A stretch of DNA of 64,000 nucleotides from Caryophanales bacterium (lineage in GTDB: Bacteria; Bacillota; Bacilli; JARBTR01): contig JARBTR010000003.1 of the NCBI GenBank assembly GCA_029240105.1, forward strand, positions 56,411-120,410. The letters are read 5' to 3'. This document shows positions 1 to 14,796 of this stretch, piece by piece. Made by a program: the position numbers and the translations under genes. Within the stretch, counting starts at the first letter, position 1, and every line of letters begins with the position of its first letter. The notes below the pieces were generated by a model. The model saw nothing but the letters and a program-made list of their open reading frames with translations, was not told where the DNA came from and searched no databases.

Positions 1-156
1 AATACAGTCGCTGAAAGAATGTATAGTGTCTTGAGGGAATTTGATCATACTGACGTAAATGTTATTTACGGTGAAACATTTAGTGTGGATGGTATTGGTA
101 GTGCAATTATGAATCGTCTACTAAAGGCAGCAGGGAATCATATTATTACTGAATAA
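1..156 (+). CDS. ywlC: 3' end of threonylcarbamoyl-AMP synthase (YwlC/Sua5 family), truncated by window edge
   Basis: Frame 1 translation NTVAERMYSVLREFDHTDVNVIYGETFSVDGIGSAIMNRLLKAAGNHIITE*; followed by mntP-ywlE as in Bacillus. Confidence 0.7.
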   Translation, partial: NTVAERMYSVLREFDHTDVNVIYGETFSVDGIGSAIMNRLLKAAGNHIITE

Positions 157-247
157 AATCAAAGATGAATAAAAGTTATATCAAACAAGCTCGCAAATAA
201 TTCAAATTACGTATATTCATAAAGGACAACCCATAAGTTTTGTTGAG

Positions 248-811
248 GTGTTCATTTTGAGATATTTTTTTGAAATAGGATCTATTTTTTTACTAGCTAT
301 TGCGTTGGGAATGGATGCGTTTTCTGCTTGTTTAGGCATTGGTCTATATGGACTACGTTTAAGAAAAATTGTTATGATAAGCGTATTAATCGGTTTTTTT
401 CATGCGTTGATGCCTTTTCTTGGAATTGTGATTGGTGGATTCATAAATGGAGTTGTAGGGGAAATTGCTGTAATATCAAGTGGTGTAGTTTTAATTATAA
501 TAGGACTTGAAATGATTTCTTGGCTAATTTTCCCATCACAGAAGAAAGTAAAACCACCAGAAAATTTTGGTTTAATTTTGTTCGTTTTATCTGTAAGTTT
601 GGATAGTTTTTCTGTTGGATTGAGTCTAGGGATGATTGGACTAAGAGTAGCATTTACATTACTTGTTTTTGCGGGTGTAGCTACCATTATGAGTTTTTCT
701 GGTTTGATTTTAGGTAAAAAGATACAAATGATCTTTGGTCAATATGCTTGTGTGATTGGTGGATTCATACTAATCTTATTTGGTTTAAAATTTATACTTG
801 AATATCTTTAA
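248..811 (+). CDS. mntP: Manganese efflux pump MntP (alternative start TTG 257)
   Basis: Six-TM protein with duplicated ALGMDAFS / SVSLDSFSVG motifs; syntenic with ywlD. Confidence 0.85.
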   Translation: MFILRYFFEIGSIFLLAIALGMDAFSACLGIGLYGLRLRKIVMISVLIGFFHALMPFLGIVIGGFINGVVGEIAVISSGVVLIIIGLEMISWLIFPSQKKVKPPENFGLILFVLSVSLDSFSVGLSLGMIGLRVAFTLLVFAGVATIMSFSGLILGKKIQMIFGQYACVIGGFILILFGLKFILEYL

Positions 812-842
812 ATATGTATTATGAAAATTCGGAGAGAATTGA

Positions 843-1277
843 ATGAAAAAAATCCTTTTTGTTTGCACGGGTAATACGTGTAGAAGCCCTATGGCTGAAG
901 CTATTCTAAAGAGCAAAAATATTGCCAATATAGAAGTATGCTCCGCAGGCGTCTACGCTACGGAAGGCGACTTTGCATCCGAGCATGCTAAATCCATATT
1001 GAAGACAAAGAATATGTATTCTGAACATAAATCCAGACGATTATCTAGTGAATTACTCGATTGGGCTACATTCGTTCTTACGATGACTGAAGGGCATAAA
1101 AAAACCATTTTAATGGAGTATCCAGACTTCGCAAAAAAGACCTTTACACTTAAAAATTTTGTAGGAGAAACAAACCATGATATTGCAGATCCATACGGTG
1201 GAACTGAAAATGATTATCTTACAACCTTTCGAGAGTTAGAAAAATTGATAGAGAAACTCATTCAAAAATTAGGCTAG
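843..1277 (+). CDS. ywlE: Low molecular weight phosphatase, protein-arginine-phosphatase type (YwlE)
   Basis: N-terminal VCTGNTCRSPMAE P-loop; C-terminal ADPYGG. Confidence 0.9.
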   Translation: MKKILFVCTGNTCRSPMAEAILKSKNIANIEVCSAGVYATEGDFASEHAKSILKTKNMYSEHKSRRLSSELLDWATFVLTMTEGHKKTILMEYPDFAKKTFTLKNFVGETNHDIADPYGGTENDYLTTFRELEKLIEKLIQKLG

Positions 1278-1330
1278 ATTTGCCATAATAGAGATGAGTA
1301 TAAAAGTAAATGAAAAGAGGAAATGAAAAA

Positions 1331-1771
1331 ATGAAAGTAGCAATTGCATCAGATCACGGAGGAATGAATATCCGTAAAGAAATCATGGCATTAATGGATG
1401 AATTAAATATTGAGTATATAGACTTTGGATGTGAAGCTGGTTGTTCGGTTGATTATCCAGATTACGCAATCCCAGTAGCTGAGAAAGTAGCAAGAGGGGA
1501 CTTTGATAGAGGAATACTAGTTTGTGGAACGGGTATCGGTATGAGTATTGCTGCGAATAAGGTAGAAGGCGTTCGTTGTGCCTTAGTGCATGATTGTTTC
1601 AGTGCACAAGCTACTCGTTCGCACAATGATAGTAATGTTTTAGCAATAGGTGAACGTGTTATAGGACCAGGTCTTGCTCGTGAGATAGCGAGGATTTGGT
1701 TAACCACACCTTTTGATGGTGGTCGTCATGAAACTCGTGTAAGTAAGATTAAAGCTTATGAGGCAAAATAA
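1331..1771 (+). CDS. rpiB: Ribose-5-phosphate isomerase B
   Basis: [11 protein letters not shown]...[20 protein letters not shown] upstream of 1331 favours this start over 1310. Confidence 0.92.
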   Translation: MKVAIASDHGGMNIRKEIMALMDELNIEYIDFGCEAGCSVDYPDYAIPVAEKVARGDFDRGILVCGTGIGMSIAANKVEGVRCALVHDCFSAQATRSHNDSNVLAIGERVIGPGLAREIARIWLTTPFDGGRHETRVSKIKAYEAK

Positions 1772-1772
1772 A

Positions 1773-2309
1773 ATGACTACTATAATGGAACAGTTAAAGA
1801 CGTGTTTACATGAATTAAATGCAGAATTTCCAATGAACGAAGAACAGATTCTAGTAATAGGTTGTAGCACAAGTGAGGTTGCGGGTGAGCGTATTGGTAC
1901 TGCAGGTACTGAAGAAGTTGCTGAGACAATTTATAATACATTAATTGAGTTTCAAGAGCACACAAAGGTGCAACTTGCCTTTCAATGTTGTGAACATTTG
2001 AATCGTGCGCTAGTTATTTCTAATAAAACAGCAAAGGAAAATCGGTTGCCACAAGTTAGAGTTGTACCCGCACGAAATGCAGGGGGTGCATTAGCTACTA
2101 TTGCGTATAAAAATCTACCTGATGCAGTCATTGTGGAAAATATTCAAGCAGACGCTGGAATTGACATTGGTGATACGTTTATTGGTATGCATTTAAAACA
2201 AGTAGCAGTGCCGGTTCGGAGTTCAATTAAAGAAATTGGTAAAGCTCACATTTCAATGGCGATGACACGACCAAAACTTATTGGTGGGAATCGTGCTGTA
2301 TATGTATAA
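1773..2309 (+). CDS. ywlG: TIGR01440/UPF0340 family protein (YwlG)
   Basis: [18 protein letters not shown]; synteny between rpiB and glyA. Confidence 0.85.
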   Translation: MTTIMEQLKTCLHELNAEFPMNEEQILVIGCSTSEVAGERIGTAGTEEVAETIYNTLIEFQEHTKVQLAFQCCEHLNRALVISNKTAKENRLPQVRVVPARNAGGALATIAYKNLPDAVIVENIQADAGIDIGDTFIGMHLKQVAVPVRSSIKEIGKAHISMAMTRPKLIGGNRAVYV

Positions 2310-2457
2310 AAATATGGGGGAATTGGTTTTGTAGCTGATTTCCCTTTTTCAATTTAACCATGTTTAAAACTAACTAGTAAATTTAAGTTTTTCGGTTTAA
2401 AAATAAATCCCTTTCGTGTTACTATAAATTCAGATTTTGATATAGAGGAGCCTGAAA

Positions 2458-3699
2458 ATGGAAAATTTAAAGAAGCACGATCCTGAAATGTATGAAGTTA
2501 TTCAGCAAGAACTTGGAAGACAACGTGGAAAGATAGAATTAATTGCTTCTGAAAATTTTGTTAGTGAGTCCGTAATGGAAGCAATGGGCTCTATCCTTAC
2601 CAATAAATATGCTGAAGGATATCCATCTAAACGTTATTATGGCGGTTGTGAGTTTGTTGACGTGGTAGAAGATATAGCACGAGATCGCGCAAAAGAAATT
2701 TTTGGTGCAGATCATGTAAATGTTCAACCGCATTCAGGTGCACAAGCTAATATGGCTGTGTACTATGCTGTTCTAGAACAAGGGGATACTGTATTAGGGA
2801 TGAATCTTTCCCACGGTGGACACTTGACTCATGGTAGCCCAGTAAATTTTAGTGGTAAACAATATAAATTTGTGGAATACGGTGTGGATGAAAAGACACA
2901 CATGATTGACTATGAAATTGTACGAACAAAAGCGATTGAATGTAGACCAAAGCTTATTGTCGCAGGTGCATCTGCATATCCACGTGCTATAGATTTTGTA
3001 AAATTTAGAGAGATTGCAGACGAAGTTAGTGCATATTTAATGGTTGATATGGCACATATCGCAGGTCTTGTAGCAGCAGGTTTGCATATGAACCCAGTAC
3101 CTTACGCGGACTTTGTAACTACAACAACTCACAAAACATTACGCGGGCCTCGTGGTGGTATGATTCTGTGTAAAGAAGAATATGCAAAGCAAATTGATAA
3201 ATCTATTTTTCCAGGAATTCAAGGTGGCCCACTAATGCATGTTATTGCGGCAAAGGGAGTAGCTTTTAAAGAATGTCTTGAAGACAGTTTTAAAGAATAT
3301 GCTAAGAATATTTTGGCAAATGCAAAGCGTTTAGAAATAGCCTTAACTAAAGAAGGATTTAATCTAGTATCTGGCGGAACAGATAATCATTTGCTATTAA
3401 TTGACGTTCGTTCTACAGGTTTAACAGGTAAAGCAGCTGAACATATTTTAGATGAAATTGGAATTACGTGTAACAAAAATACAATACCATTTGAAACAGC
3501 TAGTCCATTTGTAACAAGTGGAATTAGAATTGGTACAGCAGCTGTAACAACACGTGGATTTGGTTTAGAAGAGATGGATGAAATTGCTGCTATTATGGCT
3601 ATAGCACTTTTAAATAGTGAAAGTGAAGAAATGTTAGCCAAAGCTAAAAATCGTGTTGAGAAATTAACAAGTAAGTTTGAAATGTATCCAAATTATTAG
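2458..3699 (+). CDS. glyA: Serine hydroxymethyltransferase
   Basis: [27 protein letters not shown]-lysine motif. Confidence 0.97.
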   Translation: MENLKKHDPEMYEVIQQELGRQRGKIELIASENFVSESVMEAMGSILTNKYAEGYPSKRYYGGCEFVDVVEDIARDRAKEIFGADHVNVQPHSGAQANMAVYYAVLEQGDTVLGMNLSHGGHLTHGSPVNFSGKQYKFVEYGVDEKTHMIDYEIVRTKAIECRPKLIVAGASAYPRAIDFVKFREIADEVSAYLMVDMAHIAGLVAAGLHMNPVPYADFVTTTTHKTLRGPRGGMILCKEEYAKQIDKSIFPGIQGGPLMHVIAAKGVAFKECLEDSFKEYAKNILANAKRLEIALTKEGFNLVSGGTDNHLLLIDVRSTGLTGKAAEHILDEIGITCNKNTIPFETASPFVTSGIRIGTAAVTTRGFGLEEMDEIAAIMAIALLNSESEEMLAKAKNRVEKLTSKFEMYPNY

Positions 3700-3703
3700 T
3701 TTT

Positions 3704-3730
3704 AAAAGGTAGGTAAATCCTACCTTTTTT
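3704..3730 (+). terminator. Rho-independent terminator after glyA
   Basis: AAAGGTAGG-taaa-TCCTACC + T6. Confidence 0.85.
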
Positions 3731-3859
3731 GTGTGTTTTAGCTTTTTTTCATGCATTAAATTTTAATGCAGAGTCTTGAACAAACCTTATATTTTCAGTA
3801 CAATAAACCGAGTCTTTTTTAAGACTTAATAGAATATATATTATGGAGGACAAATTTCT

Positions 3860-4489
3860 ATGGCAAAAGTACATGTTTTTGATCACCCACTAATCCAACA
3901 TAAGGTAACTATAATTCGTAAAGTAACGACTGGAACTAGAGAGTTTAGACAACTTGTTGATGAAGTTGCAATGTTAATGGCTTACGAAGTAACGCGTGAT
4001 TTACCTTTAGAGGATGTTGAAATTGAAACTCCAATTTGCAAAACGATTCAAAAACAGATCTCAGGAAAGAAATTAGGTTTGGTTCCGATTCTTCGTGCAG
4101 GTTTAGGAATGGTTGATGGAATGCTTAAAATGATTCCTACTGCAAAAGTTGGACACATAGGTTTGTACCGTGATCACGATACTCTTCAACCAGTAGAATA
4201 CTTTGTAAAGTTACCTTCTGATGTGGAAGAAAGAGAATTTATAGTAGTGGATCCCATGTTAGCGACTGGAGGATCTGCAATTGTAGCCATTCAATCATTA
4301 AAAAATCGTGGTGCAAAAAATATTAAATTTATGTGTTTAATTGCTGCTCCTGAAGGAGTAGAAACATTGAAGGAAGCACACCCTGATGTGGATATTTTTG
4401 TTGCGGTCCTTGATGAAAAACTAAATGAAATTGGCTATATTATTCCCGGACTTGGTGACGCTGGAGATAGATTGTTCGGTACTAAATAA
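3860..4489 (+). CDS. upp: Uracil phosphoribosyltransferase
   Basis: [19 protein letters not shown]; synteny glyA-upp-atpI. Confidence 0.97.
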   Translation: MAKVHVFDHPLIQHKVTIIRKVTTGTREFRQLVDEVAMLMAYEVTRDLPLEDVEIETPICKTIQKQISGKKLGLVPILRAGLGMVDGMLKMIPTAKVGHIGLYRDHDTLQPVEYFVKLPSDVEEREFIVVDPMLATGGSAIVAIQSLKNRGAKNIKFMCLIAAPEGVETLKEAHPDVDIFVAVLDEKLNEIGYIIPGLGDAGDRLFGTK

Positions 4490-4504
4490 TTAATTTTCAC
4501 AGAG

Positions 4505-4528
4505 CCGAGGTAATGCTCGGTTTTTTTT
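4505..4528 (+). terminator. Terminator after upp
   Basis: CCGAG-gtaatg-CTCGG + T8. Confidence 0.85.
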
Positions 4529-4531
4529 ACG

Positions 4532-4601
4532 CAAATGTGTTTAGCAAATGTGAATATCAAATGTGTAAATAATGTGAACATTTTTTTGTAGCTCAAATGT
4601 G
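4532..4601. repeat. Direct-repeat array CAAATGTG x4 plus one partial AATGTG upstream of atpI
   Basis: CAAATGTG at 4532, 4545, 4558 and 4594; AATGTG at 4571. Confidence 0.75.
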
Positions 4602-4744
4602 GGATTGTTTTCGTCCAATGCCGCATTGACTTTGACAAAAACGTCATGTATCCTTTTTATCAAAAGTGTTTTTTTTGTGAAGGAAATTTTAGTTAAATTA
4701 TTTCATTTGTTTTTCTTCATAGCCAGAAAGATGGTTGGAAAAAT

Positions 4745-5137
4745 ATGTATAATTTAGAAAATGTATTTCAAAGACAAAAAAAAATACTGGTATTACTCAT
4801 TTGCCTTTTTGCAATTCTCTCAGTTGTAACACCATTTAAATTTGAGTTCAGGGGACTATTTATAGGAACTATTGCATCCTTATTTAATCTCTGGATTTCT
4901 ATACATAAAATTATAGGGTTTAAGAAAATGGTGGTTGATGACGGAGAACAAGTATATTCGGTAGGCTTTCTCGAAAGAGTGATTTCCACAGCGATTGCTG
5001 TAGGATTAGCATTTCTTTTTCCGGAATTTCTATCTTTGTACTTTGTAATTACAGGTTTAGTGATGATGCATATCCTCATTGTAATTGATTTTGTAATCTT
5101 CATGATCTTTAGGAAGCAACGAAAGAGAGGTGAATAA
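4745..5137 (+). CDS. atpI: ATP synthase subunit I
   Basis: Small four-TM protein directly upstream of atpB. Confidence 0.8.
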   Translation: MYNLENVFQRQKKILVLLICLFAILSVVTPFKFEFRGLFIGTIASLFNLWISIHKIIGFKKMVVDDGEQVYSVGFLERVISTAIAVGLAFLFPEFLSLYFVITGLVMMHILIVIDFVIFMIFRKQRKRGE

Positions 5138-5854
<717 letters not shown>

Positions 5855-5880
5855 TAAATAAATAAAAAATAATATTTTAG

Positions 5881-6108
<228 letters not shown>

Positions 6109-6122
6109 GAATCCAGTTAATC

Positions 6123-6148
6123 GGCGAAGATCTTTGTTGATCTTCGCC
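6123..6148 (+). promoter_or_regulatory. Perfect intercistronic stem-loop between atpE and atpF
   Basis: GGCGAAGATC-tttgtt-GATCTTCGCC, 10-bp stem; no U-tract follows. Confidence 0.75.
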
Positions 6149-6265
6149 TATTTAAAAAGAAATGAGTTATAACAAATTTATAATTAAGATAAGTTTTAAT
6201 CCTTATTTAACAAAAGCGATTCTTTGAATTTTGCTTTTATTTCGCTTGAAAGGAGTGAAACCAGA

Positions 6266-6805
6266 GTGCTAATTAACTCTTTTGTACTAGGCTCTGAAGC
6301 TGCTGCTGAGCACGCTGCCTTACCATTAAACGTTGGCGACATTTTAATGACAGTAACAGCATTTTTGATTTTATTGTATTTGCTGAAAAAATATGCTTTT
6401 GGTCCGCTGATGGGTGTTATGAAAGAACGTGAAGCACATGTTGCAGATCAAATTGACTCCGCTGAAAAGAGTCGTGAAGAAACTGCTCGTCTTTTAGAAG
6501 AGCAACGTGCTTTATTAAAGCAAAGCCGTCAAGATGCACTTGCTAACATTGAAGAGTCACGAAAAATTGGTGAAAAAGAACGCGAACAAATCGTTACTTT
6601 CGCCCGCCAAGAAGCTGAAAAAATCACTGAAAAAGCAAAATCTGAAATTGAATACCAAACAAATCAAGCTATCCAAGCACTTCGCGAACAAACAGCACAA
6701 CTTTCTGTAGCGATTGCTTCTAAGGTAATTGGTCGTGAATTAAATGTTCAAGATCAACAAAAAATGATTGACGATTTATTACGCGAGGCAGGCGAAGGTA
6801 AATGA
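6266..6805 (+). CDS. atpF: F0F1 ATP synthase subunit b (likely GTG start 6266)
   Basis: TM + coiled coil; AAGGAG before GTG 6266; ORF open from 6224. Confidence 0.93.
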   Translation: MLINSFVLGSEAAAEHAALPLNVGDILMTVTAFLILLYLLKKYAFGPLMGVMKEREAHVADQIDSAEKSREETARLLEEQRALLKQSRQDALANIEESRKIGEKEREQIVTFARQEAEKITEKAKSEIEYQTNQAIQALREQTAQLSVAIASKVIGRELNVQDQQKMIDDLLREAGEGK

Positions 6806-7338
6806 GTAATAGAGTAGCGGCAAAACGTTACGCAATCGCCCTTTTCCAACTTGCAAAAGAAAAGAACTTGCTTGAAAGCCTAGAATCAGAAGCTCGTGTT
6901 ATAGGTGAAGTATTTAAAAATGAACAAGAAGCATTTTTGGTTTTTTCTAATCCCAATCTTACTGCTGTAAAGAAAAAGGAGTTCATTACTAATTGTCTTC
7001 CTAATTTGTCAGCTGAATTAAAGAATCTTTTAATGATTCTAGTAGATCGTAAAAGAGAAAGTAGTTTACTAGAAGTTATTGAGTATTTCTTAAAATTGGT
7101 AATTGCAGAAAATGATCAAGAAGAGGCCTTTGTTTACTCTGCTAAACCATTAACAGAATCTGAAGAAAAAGAAATTTCTGCAGTTTTTTCAAAGAAAGTC
7201 GGAAAGAAAGCGTTGCGAATTGAAAACATTGTCCAACCAGAAATGTTGGGAGGGCTTAAAATTCGCATTGGTAACCTAATTTTTGATGGTTCATTAAGTG
7301 GACAATTATCACGCTTACACCGTCATATTCTAAAATAA
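6802..7338 (+). CDS. atpH: F0F1 ATP synthase subunit delta
   Basis: OSCP-like; ATGA overlap with atpF; synteny. Confidence 0.95.
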   Translation: MSNRVAAKRYAIALFQLAKEKNLLESLESEARVIGEVFKNEQEAFLVFSNPNLTAVKKKEFITNCLPNLSAELKNLLMILVDRKRESSLLEVIEYFLKLVIAENDQEEAFVYSAKPLTESEEKEISAVFSKKVGKKALRIENIVQPEMLGGLKIRIGNLIFDGSLSGQLSRLHRHILK

Positions 7339-7387
7339 TAAAAATTCGGACTAAAAAATCTGACATCTGTTTGAAAAAGTCATGTAG

Positions 7388-8959
<1,572 letters not shown>

Positions 8960-8989
8960 TAAGTAAGGCAATTTAACAGGAGAAGGTGA

Positions 8990-9856
<867 letters not shown>

Positions 9857-9887
9857 ACAAATGAATTGTTTAATAACGGCACACTGA

Positions 9888-11306
<1,419 letters not shown>

Positions 11307-11333
11307 TCAGGGACCTGAGGAGGCTGAAATATA

Positions 11334-11738
11334 ATGAAAAAATTTCATTTATCTGTGGTAACGCCTGACGGGCCAGTAGTTGATGGGGAATATGAGATTA
11401 TAGTAGCTCAAACTGAAAGTGGAAAGATTGGAATTTTAGCCAATCATATTCCACTAGTTGCCCCACTAATGATAGGTTCTGTTAGTATAAAAAATGAAGA
11501 GAAGAAGCAATGGTTAGCCGTTTCTTCTGGATTCATTGAAGTGAGCGGTAAAAATGTTTCTGTACTAGTTCAATCAGCAGAACTAGCTGATTCAATTGAT
11601 CTAGCTCGCGCAGAAGCGGCGAGAAAACGTGCTGAGGCTCGTGTACAAGCAAAAACATCGGATATAGATATAGCTCGTGCTAATTTAGCGCTTCAAAGGG
11701 CAATAAACCGTATCAACGTTGTAAATCAACATTTATAA
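11334..11738 (+). CDS. atpC: F0F1 ATP synthase subunit epsilon
   Basis: FHLSVVTPDGPV; synteny. Confidence 0.96.
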   Translation: MKKFHLSVVTPDGPVVDGEYEIIVAQTESGKIGILANHIPLVAPLMIGSVSIKNEEKKQWLAVSSGFIEVSGKNVSVLVQSAELADSIDLARAEAARKRAEARVQAKTSDIDIARANLALQRAINRINVVNQHL

Positions 11739-11745
11739 AATTAGT

Positions 11746-11776
11746 AACTCCAAGGACAATTGCCTTGGAGTTTTTT
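11746..11776 (+). terminator. Terminator of atp operon
   Basis: AACTCCAAGG-acaattg-CCTTGGAGTT + T tract. Confidence 0.92.
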
Positions 11777-11906
11777 ATATTTAAAGAACTTGTAATGAAG
11801 TTGTAATTGAATACGCAATAGGGTTTGTCGACACAAAATTTTAACAATGTTATAATGATGTTTAACAAATTTGGAAATACTTTTGGATATGTTAGGAGGA
11901 AACAGC

Positions 11907-12281
11907 ATGTCTTCGTTGAATTGGTATCAAAACAATTACGTAATCGTGCTGGTCTTTTTAATCCTTGGAATATTGTTGCCGATCGTAGCATTATTTTTAG
12001 GGAAATTGTTACGACCGCATAAGCCTATTCATGCAAAATATACAACTTATGAAAGTGGAAATGAACCATTTGGTGATGCTCGAGTTCAGTTTAATGTTCG
12101 CTATTATATGTTCGCACTTATGTTTGTCATTTTTTCAGTTGAAACGATTTTTCTATACCCTTGGGCAGTAGCATATAAAAAACTTGGCGTTTTTGCGTTG
12201 GTAGAGATGCTAGTATTTGTAGTTATGCTTGTAATTGGCCTTGTTTATGCATGGAAAAAGAAGGTGTTAAGATGGACATAA
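11907..12281 (+). CDS. nuoA: NADH-quinone oxidoreductase subunit A
   Basis: [40 protein letters not shown]. Confidence 0.95.
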   Translation: MSSLNWYQNNYVIVLVFLILGILLPIVALFLGKLLRPHKPIHAKYTTYESGNEPFGDARVQFNVRYYMFALMFVIFSVETIFLYPWAVAYKKLGVFALVEMLVFVVMLVIGLVYAWKKKVLRWT

Positions 12282-12784
12282 ATTTAGATGGAATTTCACC
12301 AAAAGAAGTAGCAGAATTAGAGAAGAGTGTTATTTTTTCAACAATAGATCAAGTAAAAGCTTGGGCAAGAAGTAATTCGATTTATCCCCTAACTTTTGGT
12401 TTGGCTTGTTGTGCAATCGAGATGATGGCGGTAGGTTCTTCTCATTATGATTTGGATCGGTCTGGCTCCTTCTTTCGTACCTCTCCAAGACAATCTGATT
12501 GTATGATTGTATCAGGAACAGTAACAAAAAAAATGGCTCCAATTTTGCGTAGACTATATGATCAAATGCCAGAACCCAAATGGGTAATTGCAATGGGATC
12601 CTGCGCAACGGCAGGTGGCCCATACATTAAATCTTATAACGTTGTTAACGGCGTCGATAAAATAGTTCCAGTGGATGTGTATATACCAGGGTGTCCGCCT
12701 CATCCTGCAGCATTAATATATGGAATCAATAAGTTAAAAGAAAAAATTCGTTATGAAGCTAAAACAGGTAAGAAGGTGAATTAA
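12272..12784 (+). CDS. nuoB: NADH-quinone oxidoreductase subunit B
   Basis: [27 protein letters not shown] Fe-S ligand pattern. Confidence 0.96.
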   Translation: MDINLDGISPKEVAELEKSVIFSTIDQVKAWARSNSIYPLTFGLACCAIEMMAVGSSHYDLDRSGSFFRTSPRQSDCMIVSGTVTKKMAPILRRLYDQMPEPKWVIAMGSCATAGGPYIKSYNVVNGVDKIVPVDVYIPGCPPHPAALIYGINKLKEKIRYEAKTGKKVN

Positions 12785-13699
12785 TTGGCTGATGAGAAGA
12801 ATATTGGAGAATTAAAAAAAGAAGCTGCCGCGAAAGCAAAAGCTGCCGCATTAGCCAAATTAAACCGTGAAAAAGAACAAAAGGATAAGAATACGGTACA
12901 AAAATCTTCTACTAGCGGTCCAGTTGTAAAAATTAATGCAAATGTGAGAAAATCTCAAGAAATTAAAACAAAAATAGACGATGTTGAAAATAAGAAGGAC
13001 TTTGCAAAAGAAAAAGCAACTACGACAGTAAAGGCAAATCCAACCGTTCAACAGACCAAAGGTTCTGCCAAAGAGTATAAGGACGAAGAAAAGGAAAAGG
13101 CTATTGCTTTAGCAAAAGAAAAAGTAGCAGCTGCTGCAAAAGCAAAAGGCACAAGCTCCTCAGTTGCGGGTATTACTAATGAAATTTCTGACAAAAAAAT
13201 TGAAGTGTCATCTGTCAATCAACCGCTACTTGACCTTATAAAGAAGGAAGTAGGGAATAACTTAGGCAGTAATATTATTGAAGAATTATATATTAATAAA
13301 CTGTCAAAGGATATTCCTACACTAATTGTAAATAAAAATAACTTTTATAAACTAGCAAAGGTTCTAAAAGAAAATAAAAATTTAGATTTTGACTACTTTA
13401 ATCATCTGCATGGAACAGACTTCCAAACACATATGGAGGTATACATACAAATTCGATCATATAAAAATGGTTATGATCTTGCTTTAAAAACAAAACTTAA
13501 TCGCGAGTATCCAGAAGTGGACTCGCTTACTTCACTTTGGGAAGGTGCAAGTTGGCCTGAATCTGAAGCTTTTGATTTGTTAGGTATTAAATTTAATGGG
13601 AACCCTGACTTACACCGCATTTTCCTGGGTGAAAGCTGGGTTGGTCATCCTCTTCGGAAAGATTATCAACCATACGAAGAGGAGGTTGTATCAGAATGA
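12785..13699 (+). CDS. nuoC: NADH-quinone oxidoreductase subunit C with about 140-aa Lys/Ala/Glu-rich N-terminal extension (TTG start)
   Basis: C-terminal WPESEAFDLLGIKFNGNPDLHRIFLGESWVGHPLRKDY; low-complexity N-terminus. Confidence 0.93.
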   Translation: MADEKNIGELKKEAAAKAKAAALAKLNREKEQKDKNTVQKSSTSGPVVKINANVRKSQEIKTKIDDVENKKDFAKEKATTTVKANPTVQQTKGSAKEYKDEEKEKAIALAKEKVAAAAKAKGTSSSVAGITNEISDKKIEVSSVNQPLLDLIKKEVGNNLGSNIIEELYINKLSKDIPTLIVNKNNFYKLAKVLKENKNLDFDYFNHLHGTDFQTHMEVYIQIRSYKNGYDLALKTKLNREYPEVDSLTSLWEGASWPESEAFDLLGIKFNGNPDLHRIFLGESWVGHPLRKDYQPYEEEVVSE

Positions 13700-14796
13700 T
13701 TCGCACTGAAGAAATGTTATTAAATGTCGGCCCACAACACCCATCAACCCATGGGGTTTTCAGATTGGTGATTAAAATTGATGGAGAAATTATAACTGAA
13801 GCAAAACCAGTTATCGGTTATCTACACCGAGGAACGGAAAAGCTAGCAGAAAACCTTCAATACACACAAATCATTCCTTACACTGACCGCATGGATTATG
13901 TTTCTGCAATGACAACAAATTATGTGTTTTGTCATGCTGTTGAAACTTTGGCAGGTATTGAGGTGCCAGAAAGAGCAGAATACATTCGTGTAATATCAAT
14001 GGAACTAAGTCGAATTGCTAGTCATCTAGTATGGTTTGGTACCTTCTTGTTGGATCTTGGAGCAGTGAGTCCATTTCTGTTTGCTTTCCGTGAAAGAGAA
14101 ATGATTTTAAACTTTCTGAACGAATTAACTGGTGCCCGTTTGACTTTTAACTACATGCGAGTGGGTGGTGTGAAATGGGATGTTCCTGAAGGTTGGCTAG
14201 AAAAGGTAAAAGATTTCATACCTTATATGCGTGAGCAATTATCAGGATATCATAATTTGGCAATTGGAAATGAAATTGTACAAAGTCGTTTAAAAGGAAT
14301 CGGGAAATATACACCGAAAGAAGCAATCTCTTACTCGTTGAGTGGAGCTAATTTAAGATGTACAGGCATTCATTCAGATGTTAGAAAAATAAAACCTTAC
14401 TCAATTTATGAACATTTCAACTTTAAAGAAGCAATTCGAAATGAAGGAGATTGTTGGTCACGTCTTGAATGTAGAATTGAAGAAATATCAGAGTCTTTAA
14501 ATATAATTGAACAGGCAATTGAGCAGTTTCCGAAAACAGGTGAAATTTTAGGTAAAGTTCCTAAAATTATTAAAGCACCTCCTGGAGAGACATATGTAAG
14601 TATTGAATCCCCTCGCGGAGAAATTAGCTGCTACATTGCAAGTGATGGAAAAAAAGAGCCATATCGTGTGAAATTTAGAAGGCCATCATTTCATAATCTT
14701 CAAATTTTACCAAAATTATTAATTGGTCAAAATATATCAAACCTAATTGTTATTTTAGGCGCGATTGATATTATTCTTGGGGAGGTAGATGGTTAA
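13696..14796 (+). CDS. nuoD: NADH-quinone oxidoreductase subunit D
   Basis: NVGPQHPSTHGVFRLV; YLHRGTEKL. Confidence 0.97.
   Translation: MIRTEEMLLNVGPQHPSTHGVFRLVIKIDGEIITEAKPVIGYLHRGTEKLAENLQYTQIIPYTDRMDYVSAMTTNYVFCHAVETLAGIEVPERAEYIRVISMELSRIASHLVWFGTFLLDLGAVSPFLFAFREREMILNFLNELTGARLTFNYMRVGGVKWDVPEGWLEKVKDFIPYMREQLSGYHNLAIGNEIVQSRLKGIGKYTPKEAISYSLSGANLRCTGIHSDVRKIKPYSIYEHFNFKEAIRNEGDCWSRLECRIEEISESLNIIEQAIEQFPKTGEILGKVPKIIKAPPGETYVSIESPRGEISCYIASDGKKEPYRVKFRRPSFHNLQILPKLLIGQNISNLIVILGAIDIILGEVDG

Noticed and set aside
2310-2457. Riboswitch or T-box in the glyA leader
   Set aside because: No AGGGTGGNACCGCG or other recognisable aptamer core here or in the other leaders I read.
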